Notes under the pieces: model-generated
Databases searched by the model: none
The model's input: only the letters and a program-made list of their open reading frames with translations
What the model was told of the DNA's origin: nothing
Position numbers and translations under genes: made by a program
DNA from: a virus
Direction: 5' to 3' (one strand)
DNA: 29,550 nucleotides
IMG/VR virus record: IMGVR_UViG_3300017989_004200
Span: 1-29,550 of that record
In this document: in pieces, positions 6,182 to 13,336 of the stretch
Layout of the letters: every line of letters begins with the position of its first letter
Numbering within the stretch: the stretch's first letter is position 1

Positions 6182-6628
6182 ATGGAAGGATGCAGACAAC
6201 GCGCCGGGCCGCTGTTCGACGCCGCCGCGGTCGGCGCCCCCGCCCGCCGGCGGCAGGCCCACCAGGCCGCCGGGGCGGCGGTCGCCGACCGGCGGGTCAG
6301 CCGGCAGATCGCCGCCGTCCTGCGGGCCCTGGCCGAGCTGGGGCCGCTCACCCGCGAAGAGCTCGCCCGCCACACGGGGATCAAGGAGTCCAGCCTGTGC
6401 GGGCGGCTGCATCGGGCGGAATATCCCAACGCCGGCCGGCCGGCGTGGAAGCCCCGACTGGCCGCCCTGATCGACGGGACCGCCGAGGCGATCGCCGCCA
6501 GCGGGTGCAGGGTCAAACGGTACGCCATCACCGCCGCCGGCTACGCGGCCCGGCGGACCGGCCGCTGGCCCATCACAGAGGCCGCAGAGGAACAGAGGAC
6601 CAGAGATCGGGAGTCGAAGGATGAATGA
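6182..6628 (+). CDS. Winged-helix DNA-binding protein
   Basis: This is a 148-residue protein with a winged-helix/MarR-like core at about 43-120: ISRQ-type lead helix, then LGPLTREELARHTGIKESSL as the helix-turn-helix, a C-terminal helix (AALIDGTAEAIAASG) and a wing-like VKRYAITAAGY. It is probably a regulator or DNA-binding accessory protein. The last 18 residues (TEAAEEQRTRDRESKDE) are translated from a CACAGAG repeat. They look like an acquired tail rather than native sequence. The Shine-Dalgarno GGAG lies about 15 bases before ATG 6182, longer than usual. The gene overlaps the next by eight bases. Confidence 0.6.
   Translation: MEGCRQRAGPLFDAAAVGAPARRRQAHQAAGAAVADRRVSRQIAAVLRALAELGPLTREELARHTGIKESSLCGRLHRAEYPNAGRPAWKPRLAALIDGTAEAIAASGCRVKRYAITAAGYAARRTGRWPITEAAEEQRTRDRESKDE
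6574..6606 (+). repeat. CACAGAG-family half element (left arm)
   Basis: CACAGAG and CAGAG units recur through this stretch (CACAGAGGCCGCAGAGG, then AACAGAGG and ACCAGAG). A reverse-complement partner lies downstream at 6962-6979, so the two halves bracket the gene at 6621. The stretch is translated as the C-terminus of the winged-helix protein. Confidence 0.6.
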
Positions 6629-6959
6629 AGAGGACGTGGCCGATGCCGGCTTGGAGACGTGGGCCATCCTGGAGATCATGGGCCGCCATCGCGTGGCGGG
6701 GAAGATCTCCGAAGCCGTAATCGCCGGGGTCAAGCTGCTCCGGGTCGACGTGCCGGCCGTGGACGGCGACCCGGCCATGACGCAGTTCTACGGTGCCCAG
6801 GCGATCTACTGCCTGACGCCCGTCAGCGAGGAGCTCGGCCGCCGCGCCGCGGGGACGCTGCGGCCGTGCCCGATCCGTTACGTGGAGCTCCGGCACTTTC
6901 CCCAGCCCGCCCAGCCGGAGCTGTTCGACGACGCCGCCGAAACGGCAGAGGCCCTTTGA
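6621..6959 (+). CDS. Conserved phage protein of unknown function
   Basis: The 112-residue protein matches a widespread phage family I recognise by its pattern: ETWAILEIMGRHRVAGKISE near the N-terminus, then AGVKLLRVDVP, TQFYGAQAIYCLTPVSEE and a Pro-rich end. Members often carry a doubtful acetyltransferase label, and no function is established. It starts at ATG 6621, overlapping the winged-helix gene by eight bases. Most of it lies between the two inverted halves of a CACAGAG element (6574-6606 and 6962-6979). Confidence 0.7.
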   Translation: MNEEDVADAGLETWAILEIMGRHRVAGKISEAVIAGVKLLRVDVPAVDGDPAMTQFYGAQAIYCLTPVSEELGRRAAGTLRPCPIRYVELRHFPQPAQPELFDDAAETAEAL

Positions 6960-6961
6960 AT

Positions 6962-6979
6962 CTCTGGGGCTCTGTGTCG
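6962..6979. repeat. CACAGAG-family half element (right arm)
   Basis: CTCTGGGGCTCTGTGTCG is the right-arm form of the element and ends with the same CTGTGTCG as the full elements. It starts three bases after the stop of the gene at 6621. A further CTCTGGG unit lies at 6991-6997. Confidence 0.6.
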
Positions 6980-7013
6980 AATCGCTGTTTCTCTGGGATC
7001 GAAGGAGCGACCG

Positions 7014-7610
7014 ATGGACTCAGGGACGAGACGCGACGAAACGCCGCCGATCGTGACCGGACCCGGGGGTGAATACCGGCGGGGCTTCTGGCCGAAGCCG
7101 ACCGCGGCGAACGGAGACCCCAACCGCCGCCGGCGGTTCGGTCAACTCTGCCACGCCGTGATCGGTGCCGTTCTTGTGGGCCTGATCCTCTGCTGGCCAC
7201 GAGGCCCCAAGCCCAACCCCACCCTCACGCCCGGGCCCGTGACGCACGGCGTGGTCCTTCCGTTCGAGGAGCAAACTGCCAGGCAAGAAACCACGTCCGT
7301 AAGCAGCCGAGAGACGAGCGCCGCCGTGGACGCCACGGCCCGCGGCGGCAGGGACGTTGCAGCGCCCGTCCGGCCGGACGGTCCGGCCGCGGGCCCGGGC
7401 GCGGGCGTTCATATCGGCCGGGAGACAGCCATGAGATTCGAGATCTACCGGGACGCCGCCCGCGAATGGCGCTGGCGGCTGCGGGCGGGCAACGGCCGGA
7501 TCATCGCCGACTCCGGCGAGGGCTACGCCGACAAGGCCGGCTGCTCCGACGCGATCGACCTGGTCAAGGCCGGCAGCGGCGGGGCGGAGGTCGTCGAGCT
7601 ACCGGAGTAG
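7014..7610 (+). CDS. DUF1508 (YegP-like) domain with a membrane-anchored N-terminus
   Basis: The 198-residue frame starts at ATG 7014 with GAAGGAG five bases upstream. Residues 43-61 (FGQLCHAVIGAVLVGLILC) form a transmembrane helix. Residues 62-139 are Pro/Thr/Ala-rich and look disordered. Residues 140-198 are a DUF1508 domain (FEIYRDAAREWRWRLRAGNG, then IIADSGEGYADKAGC). An internal in-frame ATG at 7431 has GGGAGA upstream and would produce the DUF1508 domain alone. Two products from one frame are therefore possible. The function of DUF1508 is unknown. Confidence 0.6.
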   Translation: MDSGTRRDETPPIVTGPGGEYRRGFWPKPTAANGDPNRRRRFGQLCHAVIGAVLVGLILCWPRGPKPNPTLTPGPVTHGVVLPFEEQTARQETTSVSSRETSAAVDATARGGRDVAAPVRPDGPAAGPGAGVHIGRETAMRFEIYRDAAREWRWRLRAGNGRIIADSGEGYADKAGCSDAIDLVKAGSGGAEVVELPE

Positions 7611-7638
7611 TCCGCGGACGCAGAAGAAGAAACACCGT

Positions 7639-7724
7639 AGTCCACGGATCACACAAATTACACGAACGAGAACAGAAACGGATGTCACTGCTGTAATTCG
7701 TGCAATCCGTGTAATTCGTGGACT
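7639..7724. repeat. AATTACACGAA-family hairpin repeat (full element)
   Basis: A 28-base left arm (7639-7666) beginning AGTCCACG and a 28-base right arm (7697-7724) ending CGTGGACT are complementary at 23 of 28 positions. Each arm is built from ACACGAATTA-like units. The loop is 30 bases. It fills the gap between the DUF1508 gene and the metallopeptidase gene. Single-arm relatives lie at 8488-8517 and 9067-9084. Confidence 0.7.
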
Positions 7725-7736
7725 GAAAGGCCAACC

Positions 7737-8489
7737 ATGACACGCAAGAGCAAGGCGCGAACGAAGGTGCAGACCCCCAACGTCCTGGCCCTGGACGGCG
7801 CCGACTACGACGACGGCAAGCGGAGCCTGGCCGTCGCCCCGGCGGAGATGCGGCGGACGGCCCAGCAGATCATCGACGCGACCGACGAGCACCGGCACCT
7901 GAAGATGGGCGGGGCGTGCATCCTGCTCATGGTCGAGCGGGCCGCCGGCGTGGCCGGGAAGCTCACCGCCGGCGAGCGGGTGAGCATCGGCAAGGCGTGG
8001 AAGGCGCGGCCGCGGGACAAGGTCCTGGCCGGCCTGGCGGGCAAGGACGCCGCGCGGGTCGATTTCCTGATCAAGCTCTCCGGCGACTGGCTGGCCCTCG
8101 TCGCCGAGGCCGAGGGCGCCGAGGGCGCCCTGGGCAAGCTGGCGGCCCTGATCGACCACGAGCTCTGCCACTGCGGCGCGAAGGTCGCCGGGGAGTTCCT
8201 CGAGCCCGAGAAGGTCCCCGAGCGGCGCAGGGCCCTGGGCGAGGACCTGATCGAGGTCCGCGACGACTTCCGCGACGCCGAGCACCGCTGCCTCATCCGC
8301 TACTACGCCCGCACGAAGGACGGCGAGCTCACCTGGAAGCTCCGCAAGCACGACGTGGAGGAGTTCCACGGCGTGATCGCCCGCCGCGGGGCGTGGTGCA
8401 CGCCGCTATCAAAGCTGGTGGACGTGCTGCACAGCGGCCCGGCCGAGCCGCTGTTTGAGACCGCGGCCGAGGGCGAGGAAGCGGCCTGA
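7737..8489 (+). CDS. Putative phage metallopeptidase
   Basis: The 250-residue protein carries a zinc-metallopeptidase motif HELCH (141-145) in the context LIDHELCHC. The C-terminal block ELTWKLRKHDVEEFHGVIARRGAW is the hallmark of the phage putative-metallopeptidase family (PF18894 type). The residues between contribute a helical core. Substrate is unknown, and related proteins lie in early or accessory regions of many siphoviruses. The start is ATG 7737, with GAAAGG about 7 bases upstream. The active-site His/Glu/His are all present, so activity is plausible. Confidence 0.8.
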   Translation: MTRKSKARTKVQTPNVLALDGADYDDGKRSLAVAPAEMRRTAQQIIDATDEHRHLKMGGACILLMVERAAGVAGKLTAGERVSIGKAWKARPRDKVLAGLAGKDAARVDFLIKLSGDWLALVAEAEGAEGALGKLAALIDHELCHCGAKVAGEFLEPEKVPERRRALGEDLIEVRDDFRDAEHRCLIRYYARTKDGELTWKLRKHDVEEFHGVIARRGAWCTPLSKLVDVLHSGPAEPLFETAAEGEEAA

Positions 8490-8517
8490 TCCACGAATGA
8501 CACGAATTACACGGGTT
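8488..8517 (+). repeat. AATTACACGAA-family half element
   Basis: Three units of about 10 bases (ATCCACGAATG, ACACGAATT, ACACGGGTTG) start at the stop codon of the metallopeptidase gene. The orientation matches the left arm of the full element at 7639-7724. No clear right arm follows. Confidence 0.6.
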
Positions 8518-8563
8518 GCATGAATGGTCCGCACGATAAATGAGCACGTTCTAAGGGGCCGAC

Positions 8564-8836
8564 ATGGAACACGACGCGGAAAGGGACAACAAACGCCACT
8601 GGCTTCGCTGGCGACGTCCGGGCAGGTCGGGCCTAAGCCTCTGGCACTGGACCGAGACCGGCGGCGGGTGGACGCACTGCGGGAAGGAACTCTACGCGGG
8701 CGATACCATCACCTGCGGCCATCAATACACGCCGCCGGTCGACCACTTCCCCCCCGAGGCGTTCTGCCGGGTCTGCCTCCGCGCCTGGCAGGGCTGGGAG
8801 GCGATCGCCAGGTCGCGGGGGAGCAAGCGGGCATGA
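8564..8836 (+). CDS. Small zinc-binding hypothetical protein
   Basis: The 90-residue protein starts at ATG 8564 after AAGGGGCCGAC, a variant of the recurrent start cassette. It contains WTHCGKELYAGDTITCGH and, 20 residues on, FCRVCLRAW, giving two cysteine pairs that could bind one zinc. It is rich in Trp. I recognise no family. It is coupled to the following gene by an ATGA overlap. Confidence 0.55.
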   Translation: MEHDAERDNKRHWLRWRRPGRSGLSLWHWTETGGGWTHCGKELYAGDTITCGHQYTPPVDHFPPEAFCRVCLRAWQGWEAIARSRGSKRA

Positions 8837-9066
8837 GCCAGCAGGACGCGACAGGCCCGTTGATCGCCTGCCTCCTGCGGCAGGACTACACGGTTCGCGT
8901 GCAAGCGTTCCACGGCGGCCTCGGCGTCGGCTGGCAGTATGTCTGCAAGCTGTTCCACAAGCGTAAATGTATCCACCACGCCAGCGCCGCCAGCGTGCAG
9001 GCGGCGGTATTGGCCGCGGCCACGGGGGCCGCCGCAGACGGCTGGCACCTCGACTGGGGCCGCTAG
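8833..9066 (+). CDS. Small hypothetical protein
   Basis: The 77-residue protein starts at ATG 8833, whose ATGA overlaps the upstream stop. It has a beta-rich N-terminal half (LIACLLRQDYTVRVQAFHGGLGVGW) and a helical C-terminal half (ASAASVQAAVLAAATGAAAD) ending GWHLDWGR. I recognise no family. The frame is open further upstream, but coupling to the neighbouring gene supports the 8833 start. Confidence 0.55.
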   Translation: MSQQDATGPLIACLLRQDYTVRVQAFHGGLGVGWQYVCKLFHKRKCIHHASAASVQAAVLAAATGAAADGWHLDWGR

Positions 9067-9084
9067 CACGAATTACACGAATTA
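9067..9084 (+). repeat. AATTACACGAA-family half element
   Basis: CACGAATTACACGAATTA begins at the TAG stop of the preceding gene. It is followed 16 bases later by a CACAGAG-family right arm, so both repeat families lie side by side in this gap. Confidence 0.6.
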
Positions 9085-9100
9085 AATGGAAACTCAGAAG

Positions 9101-9118
9101 CTCTGCGACTCTGTGTCG
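9101..9118. repeat. CACAGAG-family half element (right arm)
   Basis: CTCTGCGACTCTGTGTCG matches the right arms at 3853-3870 and 6962-6979. It stands upstream of the AAAGGAGTCCGAC start cassette of the ParB-domain gene at 9157. Confidence 0.6.
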
Positions 9119-9156
9119 AATCCGAATCCCTGGATCTCTGCGAAAAGGAGTCCGAC

Positions 9157-11604
9157 ATGACGACGGCAACAGCGACGAAGAAACGCCGGAGGAAAAAGCC
9201 GGCAGGCACGAAGCTGAAATGGCAGAAGTCCGGGCGGGCGCAGGTCGCCGACAGCATGGCCCAGATCGGCGACCTCGCTCCGGGGGCCTTGCGCTGGTGC
9301 ATCTCGCCCGTCAAACCAGGCAACCTGCACAGCGTCCACCTCAGCAGCGAGGAGCTGTTGGAGGAGGGCCGCGACCAGCTCTCCAATCAGTATGGACGAC
9401 TGCAGCCCTTTGCCACGCTGACCGACGCCAAGGCCGCCTGCCAGCGCGTGGAGGACGCCCTGCTGGCCGAGGCGGAGCGACAGAGCGCCGAGCTGCCTGG
9501 CCGGCAGGCAGGCACAGAGACGCAGAGCGACGGAGGGGTTGCCGGTTCTTGTTGGCGCCGGCCCTCCGCCAAGACCATGCTGGTCAAGATCGACGACATC
9601 GCCGTCGTCGCCGGCGCCAACGCCCGGACCGACTTCGCCGAGGCGCCCCTCCTGCAGTTGGCCGGCTCGATCAAGCGCGACGGGCTGCTCCAGCCGGTGG
9701 TGATCAACAAGACCCCGGCGGGCCTGGAGCTGATCGCCGGCGAGCGGCGGCTCCGCGCCGCCCGCGAGGCCGGGGAAAGCCACGTCGAGGCCCGCGTCTA
9801 CGATGGGCTCGACGCCGCGACGGCGGCGCGGATGCGATTGAGCGAGAACCTCAACCGCCGGGACCTCAACCACGTCGAGACCGCCCGGGCCCTGCGGGCC
9901 CTGGCCGACGCCGGGATGACCGTCGCGGAGATCGCCGCGGAGGTCCGAAAGAGCGACGACTACGTGCGGAAGCACCTGGACCTGACCCGGCTGGCGCCGG
10001 AGGTCGCCGATCTCCTCGCCGACGGCCGGCTGCCGGTCAAGCACGCCGAATTGATCTGCCGCGTGGGCGACCCGGCCCGGCAGCGCGAGCTGGCCGAGGA
10101 CGCGACCCGGCTGAGCTGGGACGCGAAGAAGAAGGCCTGGCGCGGCGTCAAGCGCGACTGGATGGGCCGGACCAATCGGAGGACCGACGAGCCCGCCCTG
10201 GACGATGGCGACTTCGTGCTGCCCATGGAGGACCTCCGCGACCGCGTCGAGGCGGTGATGCTCTCCCTGAGCAAGCACGGCTGGCCCAAGGGGGAGCCCT
10301 ACGCCGGCAGGCGGGCCTGCGAGGGCTGCCCGGACAACACGGCCACCTATGCCGATCAGCCGACGCTGTTCGCCGGGCTCGCCCCGCGCGGCTCGGCGAA
10401 GCGGGGCCACTGCACCAACGAGGCCTGCTACCGGGCCAAGGAGAAGGCCTGGGAGAAGGTCAAGGCGAAGCGCAAGGCCGCCGCCGAGGCCAAGCAGGCC
10501 GAGCGGATCAAGAAGGCCCGCAAGGCCGGCCTGGACGTCTGCGCCGCCTGCGGCAAGGTCGCCGACGCGGATGAGAGCTTCGACGACAGCAAGGACCGCA
10601 AGCTGTGCCCACAGTGCCTCAAGCGCTATCGGAAGGCCAGCGAGCGCTCGGGCGCCGGCCACGGCTACGACGCCGCGCAGAAGCGGATGAAGGAGATGCA
10701 GCGGAAGTGGCCCTGGACGGCCGAGCAGCGCTTCGCCGTGGCCCTGTACGACTACGGCGTGGCGGTCGGCCGGCGGCTGCACGACTGGGCGTTGCAGGTC
10801 CCCCACCTGCCCGACGACGCCGCCGACGTGGCCCTGTACCTGGTGGCCCGGTGGGACGACTGGACGGAGATCGGCGCCCGCGACCTGCCCGACCCGGCCG
10901 TCTTTCTGCAAGGCGGCTGGGAGGCGGCGGACCTCCGGCGCTGCCTCTGCCGGATCCTCGAATGCAGTTGCATGAACGACGCCGACCAGCCGGGCGTCTC
11001 GAACTGGCAGCCCGCAATCGCGAACGTCCCCCTGTCCGACGTGGCCCTGGCCGACATCGCCCTCCTGGAGGCCCTGGCGGGCCACTGGGGCGTCGAGCTG
11101 CCCGCCCGGCCCACGGCCGAGGGCGTCCAGGCCGAACAGGGGGTCGCCGAGCTGGCCCAGCGGATCGGGGCGATCGCCAAGAAGCCCGACGGGCCGGCGA
11201 AGCTGACCGAGCTGCTGGACGGGCTGGGCGACCACGCCCCGCTGGACGCGGTCCTGGCCGACCCGAAGCTGGCGAAATGGAAGCGGGCGGTGATCTCCGA
11301 ACACCGCACGCGGGCGGCGGGCGACCCGCGGGCGGCGGCCGCGGAACCCGCCGCCGCCGGCGAAGCCGACTCGGCGGCGCAGGGCGTGCCCCCCGGCAAG
11401 CGGACGCTGTACGAGCAGCAGGCGGCCCTGGTCCGCGGCGGCCGGCGGAGGGACGCCGTGCCGGTCATCGAGGCCTGCGAGGACCTCGAGCTGCTTCAAG
11501 AGGCCCTCGGCGCCGGCCTCACCGGCGACTGGCGGCGGGCGGCCGTGCGGAAGCGGATCGCCGCCCTGGGCGGAGAACCGGAAGCGGACCAGGCCGGCCA
11601 ATGA
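9157..11604 (+). CDS. Large ParB-domain protein with zinc-binding segment
   Basis: The 815-residue protein appears to be a composite. Residues 1-125 are a small module (TKLKWQKSGRAQVADSMAQI, ending in a helix) of a type otherwise seen as separate phage proteins. Residues 126-140 are encoded by a CACAGAG repeat. From about 141 a ParB/Spo0J region follows: MLVKIDDIAV, ELIAGERRLRAAREAG (the ParB nuclease/CTPase box), RLSENLNRRDLNHVETA, and an HTH, MTVAEIAAEVRKSDDYVRKH. Cysteines at CEGCPDN, CTNEACY, CAACGK and CPQCLKRY suggest one or two zinc sites near 385-490. The C-terminal 300 residues are helical. No ParA is nearby, so a role in phage DNA replication or transcription is as likely as partitioning. 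An internal ATG at 9577 could start a ParB-only product. Confidence 0.8.
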   Translation: MTTATATKKRRRKKPAGTKLKWQKSGRAQVADSMAQIGDLAPGALRWCISPVKPGNLHSVHLSSEELLEEGRDQLSNQYGRLQPFATLTDAKAACQRVEDALLAEAERQSAELPGRQAGTETQSDGGVAGSCWRRPSAKTMLVKIDDIAVVAGANARTDFAEAPLLQLAGSIKRDGLLQPVVINKTPAGLELIAGERRLRAAREAGESHVEARVYDGLDAATAARMRLSENLNRRDLNHVETARALRALADAGMTVAEIAAEVRKSDDYVRKHLDLTRLAPEVADLLADGRLPVKHAELICRVGDPARQRELAEDATRLSWDAKKKAWRGVKRDWMGRTNRRTDEPALDDGDFVLPMEDLRDRVEAVMLSLSKHGWPKGEPYAGRRACEGCPDNTATYADQPTLFAGLAPRGSAKRGHCTNEACYRAKEKAWEKVKAKRKAAAEAKQAERIKKARKAGLDVCAACGKVADADESFDDSKDRKLCPQCLKRYRKASERSGAGHGYDAAQKRMKEMQRKWPWTAEQRFAVALYDYGVAVGRRLHDWALQVPHLPDDAADVALYLVARWDDWTEIGARDLPDPAVFLQGGWEAADLRRCLCRILECSCMNDADQPGVSNWQPAIANVPLSDVALADIALLEALAGHWGVELPARPTAEGVQAEQGVAELAQRIGAIAKKPDGPAKLTELLDGLGDHAPLDAVLADPKLAKWKRAVISEHRTRAAGDPRAAAAEPAAAGEADSAAQGVPPGKRTLYEQQAALVRGGRRRDAVPVIEACEDLELLQEALGAGLTGDWRRAAVRKRIAALGGEPEADQAGQ
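9513..9527 (+). repeat. CACAGAG-family unit inside the ParB-domain gene
   Basis: CACAGAGACGCAGAG lies within the coding sequence at the junction between the N-terminal module and the ParB domain. It is preceded by a TGCCTG/CAGGCA hairpin at 9494-9510. It is read in frame as TETQS and neighbours. Confidence 0.6.
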
Positions 11605-11622
11605 CCCCCGCTCGAGCCAGGG

Positions 11623-13179
11623 ATGGCGAGACGGAAAACCAAATCCCGGCCGGCGCGGGGCGCGGCGGCAAAGGAGCCCCCGCCAAGGCGCTACGTCTGG
11701 CGGATCCGCCACTGGCGGCTGCACGAGCCGGACGCGAAGTTCCTCAGCGGGCGGCGGCCGACGCCGCTGGCCTACGTGCGGGAGTGGATCAACACGGACC
11801 CCACCGACAGGAGACTGACGACGCGGCATGAGATCGAAGGCATCCGGCTGGCCATCCTCCGTGCCGGCGGCGCGAAGCTGTACGGCATCTGGCGGCTGCT
11901 CGTCTGCTACGCCGCCGACCGGGCGGAGGGCCGCGGGTATCTGGTGGACCATCGCGGGCTGCCGGCGAGCCCCAGGCAAATCGCCGAGCTGACCGGGCTG
12001 ACCCCCGCCGAGGTCGGCTGGGCCAGGCGGCTGCTGGCGGGGCCACAACTGGGCCTGCTGGAGCGCGTCCCCTGGACCCCCGACCTGGCGGCAAAGACCG
12101 CTCCTGGCGGCCCTCAGGCCCCTCCAACGGGCCATCCGGGGGGTCACCCGCACCACCGTCCCGACCGGGACGAGGCTTCCGACCACCGGACTCACGGCCA
12201 GGGCCAGGCGGCCGAGGATACACCCCGGCCCCCCGAGGCCCGGGCCGGACCGCCGCCGGCGGGGGGCGCGGCGGCCGGGGCCGGCGAGGCGGTCGCCGCC
12301 AACACCAACGGGAACGGCAACGCCGCTTGCCTGGCGGCAAGCGGCCAACCTGCGCAACGGAAAAACGGCGGCAACGGCCACGCGAACGGCGCGCGCCGAA
12401 CCGGGCACACCCACGGCAACGCACGCGCCCACGCGGACGCCCACGGGGACGCCGACGCCAAGCCCGCGGCCGCGCCCCGGCAACCGCCCGGGCCGCCCGC
12501 GGCGGACGGCGCCGCGGCGGGCCGCCCCCCGACCGAGGCGGCCCCGGCGGAGGCGGGGCGGCGGGCCTGCCCCCCCAGCCCCGACCGACCGGATGATCGG
12601 GGGGAAGGCCGGGGGGAGCCGGCCGCCGCCGCCGGCGAGGGGGACGGGGGAGAGGCGGGCAGCAGGCAGACCCCGACCGAGGCGGCCCCGGCGGAGGCGG
12701 GCGGCGATGGCCGACCCCCCTCCCCGGGCCGCCCGGATGTCGCCGTGGAGTGCGAGCGGGACGGGGCGCTGTGGGCGCAGCTCGCGGGCGTGACGACCTG
12801 GGAGCGGATCGCCGACGACGACAGCGGGGCGGAGTTCGGCAAGGCGGTGTACTACGCCCTGGGCCTGCCCATGGGGCGGGTCAGCGCCCGGGCCGTCCGC
12901 CGGGAGGTCGGGTCGTTCCGGGCGGTGTGGGGGGCGGCGGCCAAGGTCCTGCCGGGCGGCTATCTGCTGGACCTGGCCGAGCGATCGCTGAGGCACGCGA
13001 TGCACCTGGCCGCAGACCCGCCGGCCCCCGACCCGGCCAAGCCGGGCGCCCGGGGGAGCAAGGCGGCGGTCTGGGTGTCGGAGTTCCACCGCCGGGCAAC
13101 GCGGGCGGTGGAGGCGTGGACCAAGGCCCGCGGGGCAGGCTCGGAAGGCGGTCCGGGTCCTCCGGGCCCCACCCCCTGA
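11623..13179 (+). CDS. Replisome-organizer-like protein with long disordered linker
   Basis: The 518-residue protein has three parts. Residues 20 to about 145 look like a phage replication-initiation winged helix (VWRIRHWRLHEPDAKFLSGR, LYGIWRLLVCYAADRAEGRG, ASPRQIAELTGLTPAEVGWA). Residues 150-365 are a Pro/Ala/Gly/His/Asn-rich disordered linker with an HTHGNARAHADAHGDADA stretch and a repeated PTEAAPAEAG. Residues 370-500 are a compact C-terminal domain (LWAQLAGVTTWERI, GKAVYYALGLPMGR), possibly a helicase-loader or partner-binding domain. This arrangement is common in DnaD-like and lambda-O-like replisome organizers. The ribosome site before ATG 11623 is weak, and translation may be coupled to the ParB-domain gene ending 18 bases upstream. 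Confidence 0.65.
   Translation: MARRKTKSRPARGAAAKEPPPRRYVWRIRHWRLHEPDAKFLSGRRPTPLAYVREWINTDPTDRRLTTRHEIEGIRLAILRAGGAKLYGIWRLLVCYAADRAEGRGYLVDHRGLPASPRQIAELTGLTPAEVGWARRLLAGPQLGLLERVPWTPDLAAKTAPGGPQAPPTGHPGGHPHHRPDRDEASDHRTHGQGQAAEDTPRPPEARAGPPPAGGAAAGAGEAVAANTNGNGNAACLAASGQPAQRKNGGNGHANGARRTGHTHGNARAHADAHGDADAKPAAAPRQPPGPPAADGAAAGRPPTEAAPAEAGRRACPPSPDRPDDRGEGRGEPAAAAGEGDGGEAGSRQTPTEAAPAEAGGDGRPPSPGRPDVAVECERDGALWAQLAGVTTWERIADDDSGAEFGKAVYYALGLPMGRVSARAVRREVGSFRAVWGAAAKVLPGGYLLDLAERSLRHAMHLAADPPAPDPAKPGARGSKAAVWVSEFHRRATRAVEAWTKARGAGSEGGPGPPGPTP
12529..12701 (+). repeat. In-frame 29-bp direct repeat in the linker
   Basis: The same 29 bases occur at 12529-12557 and 12673-12701, offset by 144 bases (48 codons). 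Both copies encode PTEAAPAEAG. The exact match across third codon positions suggests a recent duplication within the linker. Confidence 0.8.
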
Positions 13180-13336
13180 TGCGGGTACGGGGCTAGCCCA
13201 ATTTTCGAGCGAAAATGGAGTCTGAAAAATCAGTCGCGCACGGGCGCAACGTGAAACGCCGAAATGGGTTGCGAAAACGGAACAGCCCGCAGGGGCCGCC
13301 CTGAGGCCCCTGGCAGGCGACAGGAGCGAGCGGTGA
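13180..13336. other. Hairpin cluster before the terminase genes, cos/pac candidate
   Basis: This gap holds a 16-base palindrome ATTTTCG-AG-CGAAAAT (13201-13216), a CTGA-AAAA-TCAG element near 13219-13230, and an 8-bp hairpin CAGGGGCC/GGCCCCTG (13290-13297 and 13305-13312). Related TTGCGAAAACGG and GAGCGAAAATGG words recur. The first half is AT-richer than its surroundings. In lambda-like phages the cos site lies just before the small terminase gene. No T-tract follows the GC hairpin, so it is not an obvious terminator. Confidence 0.4.
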
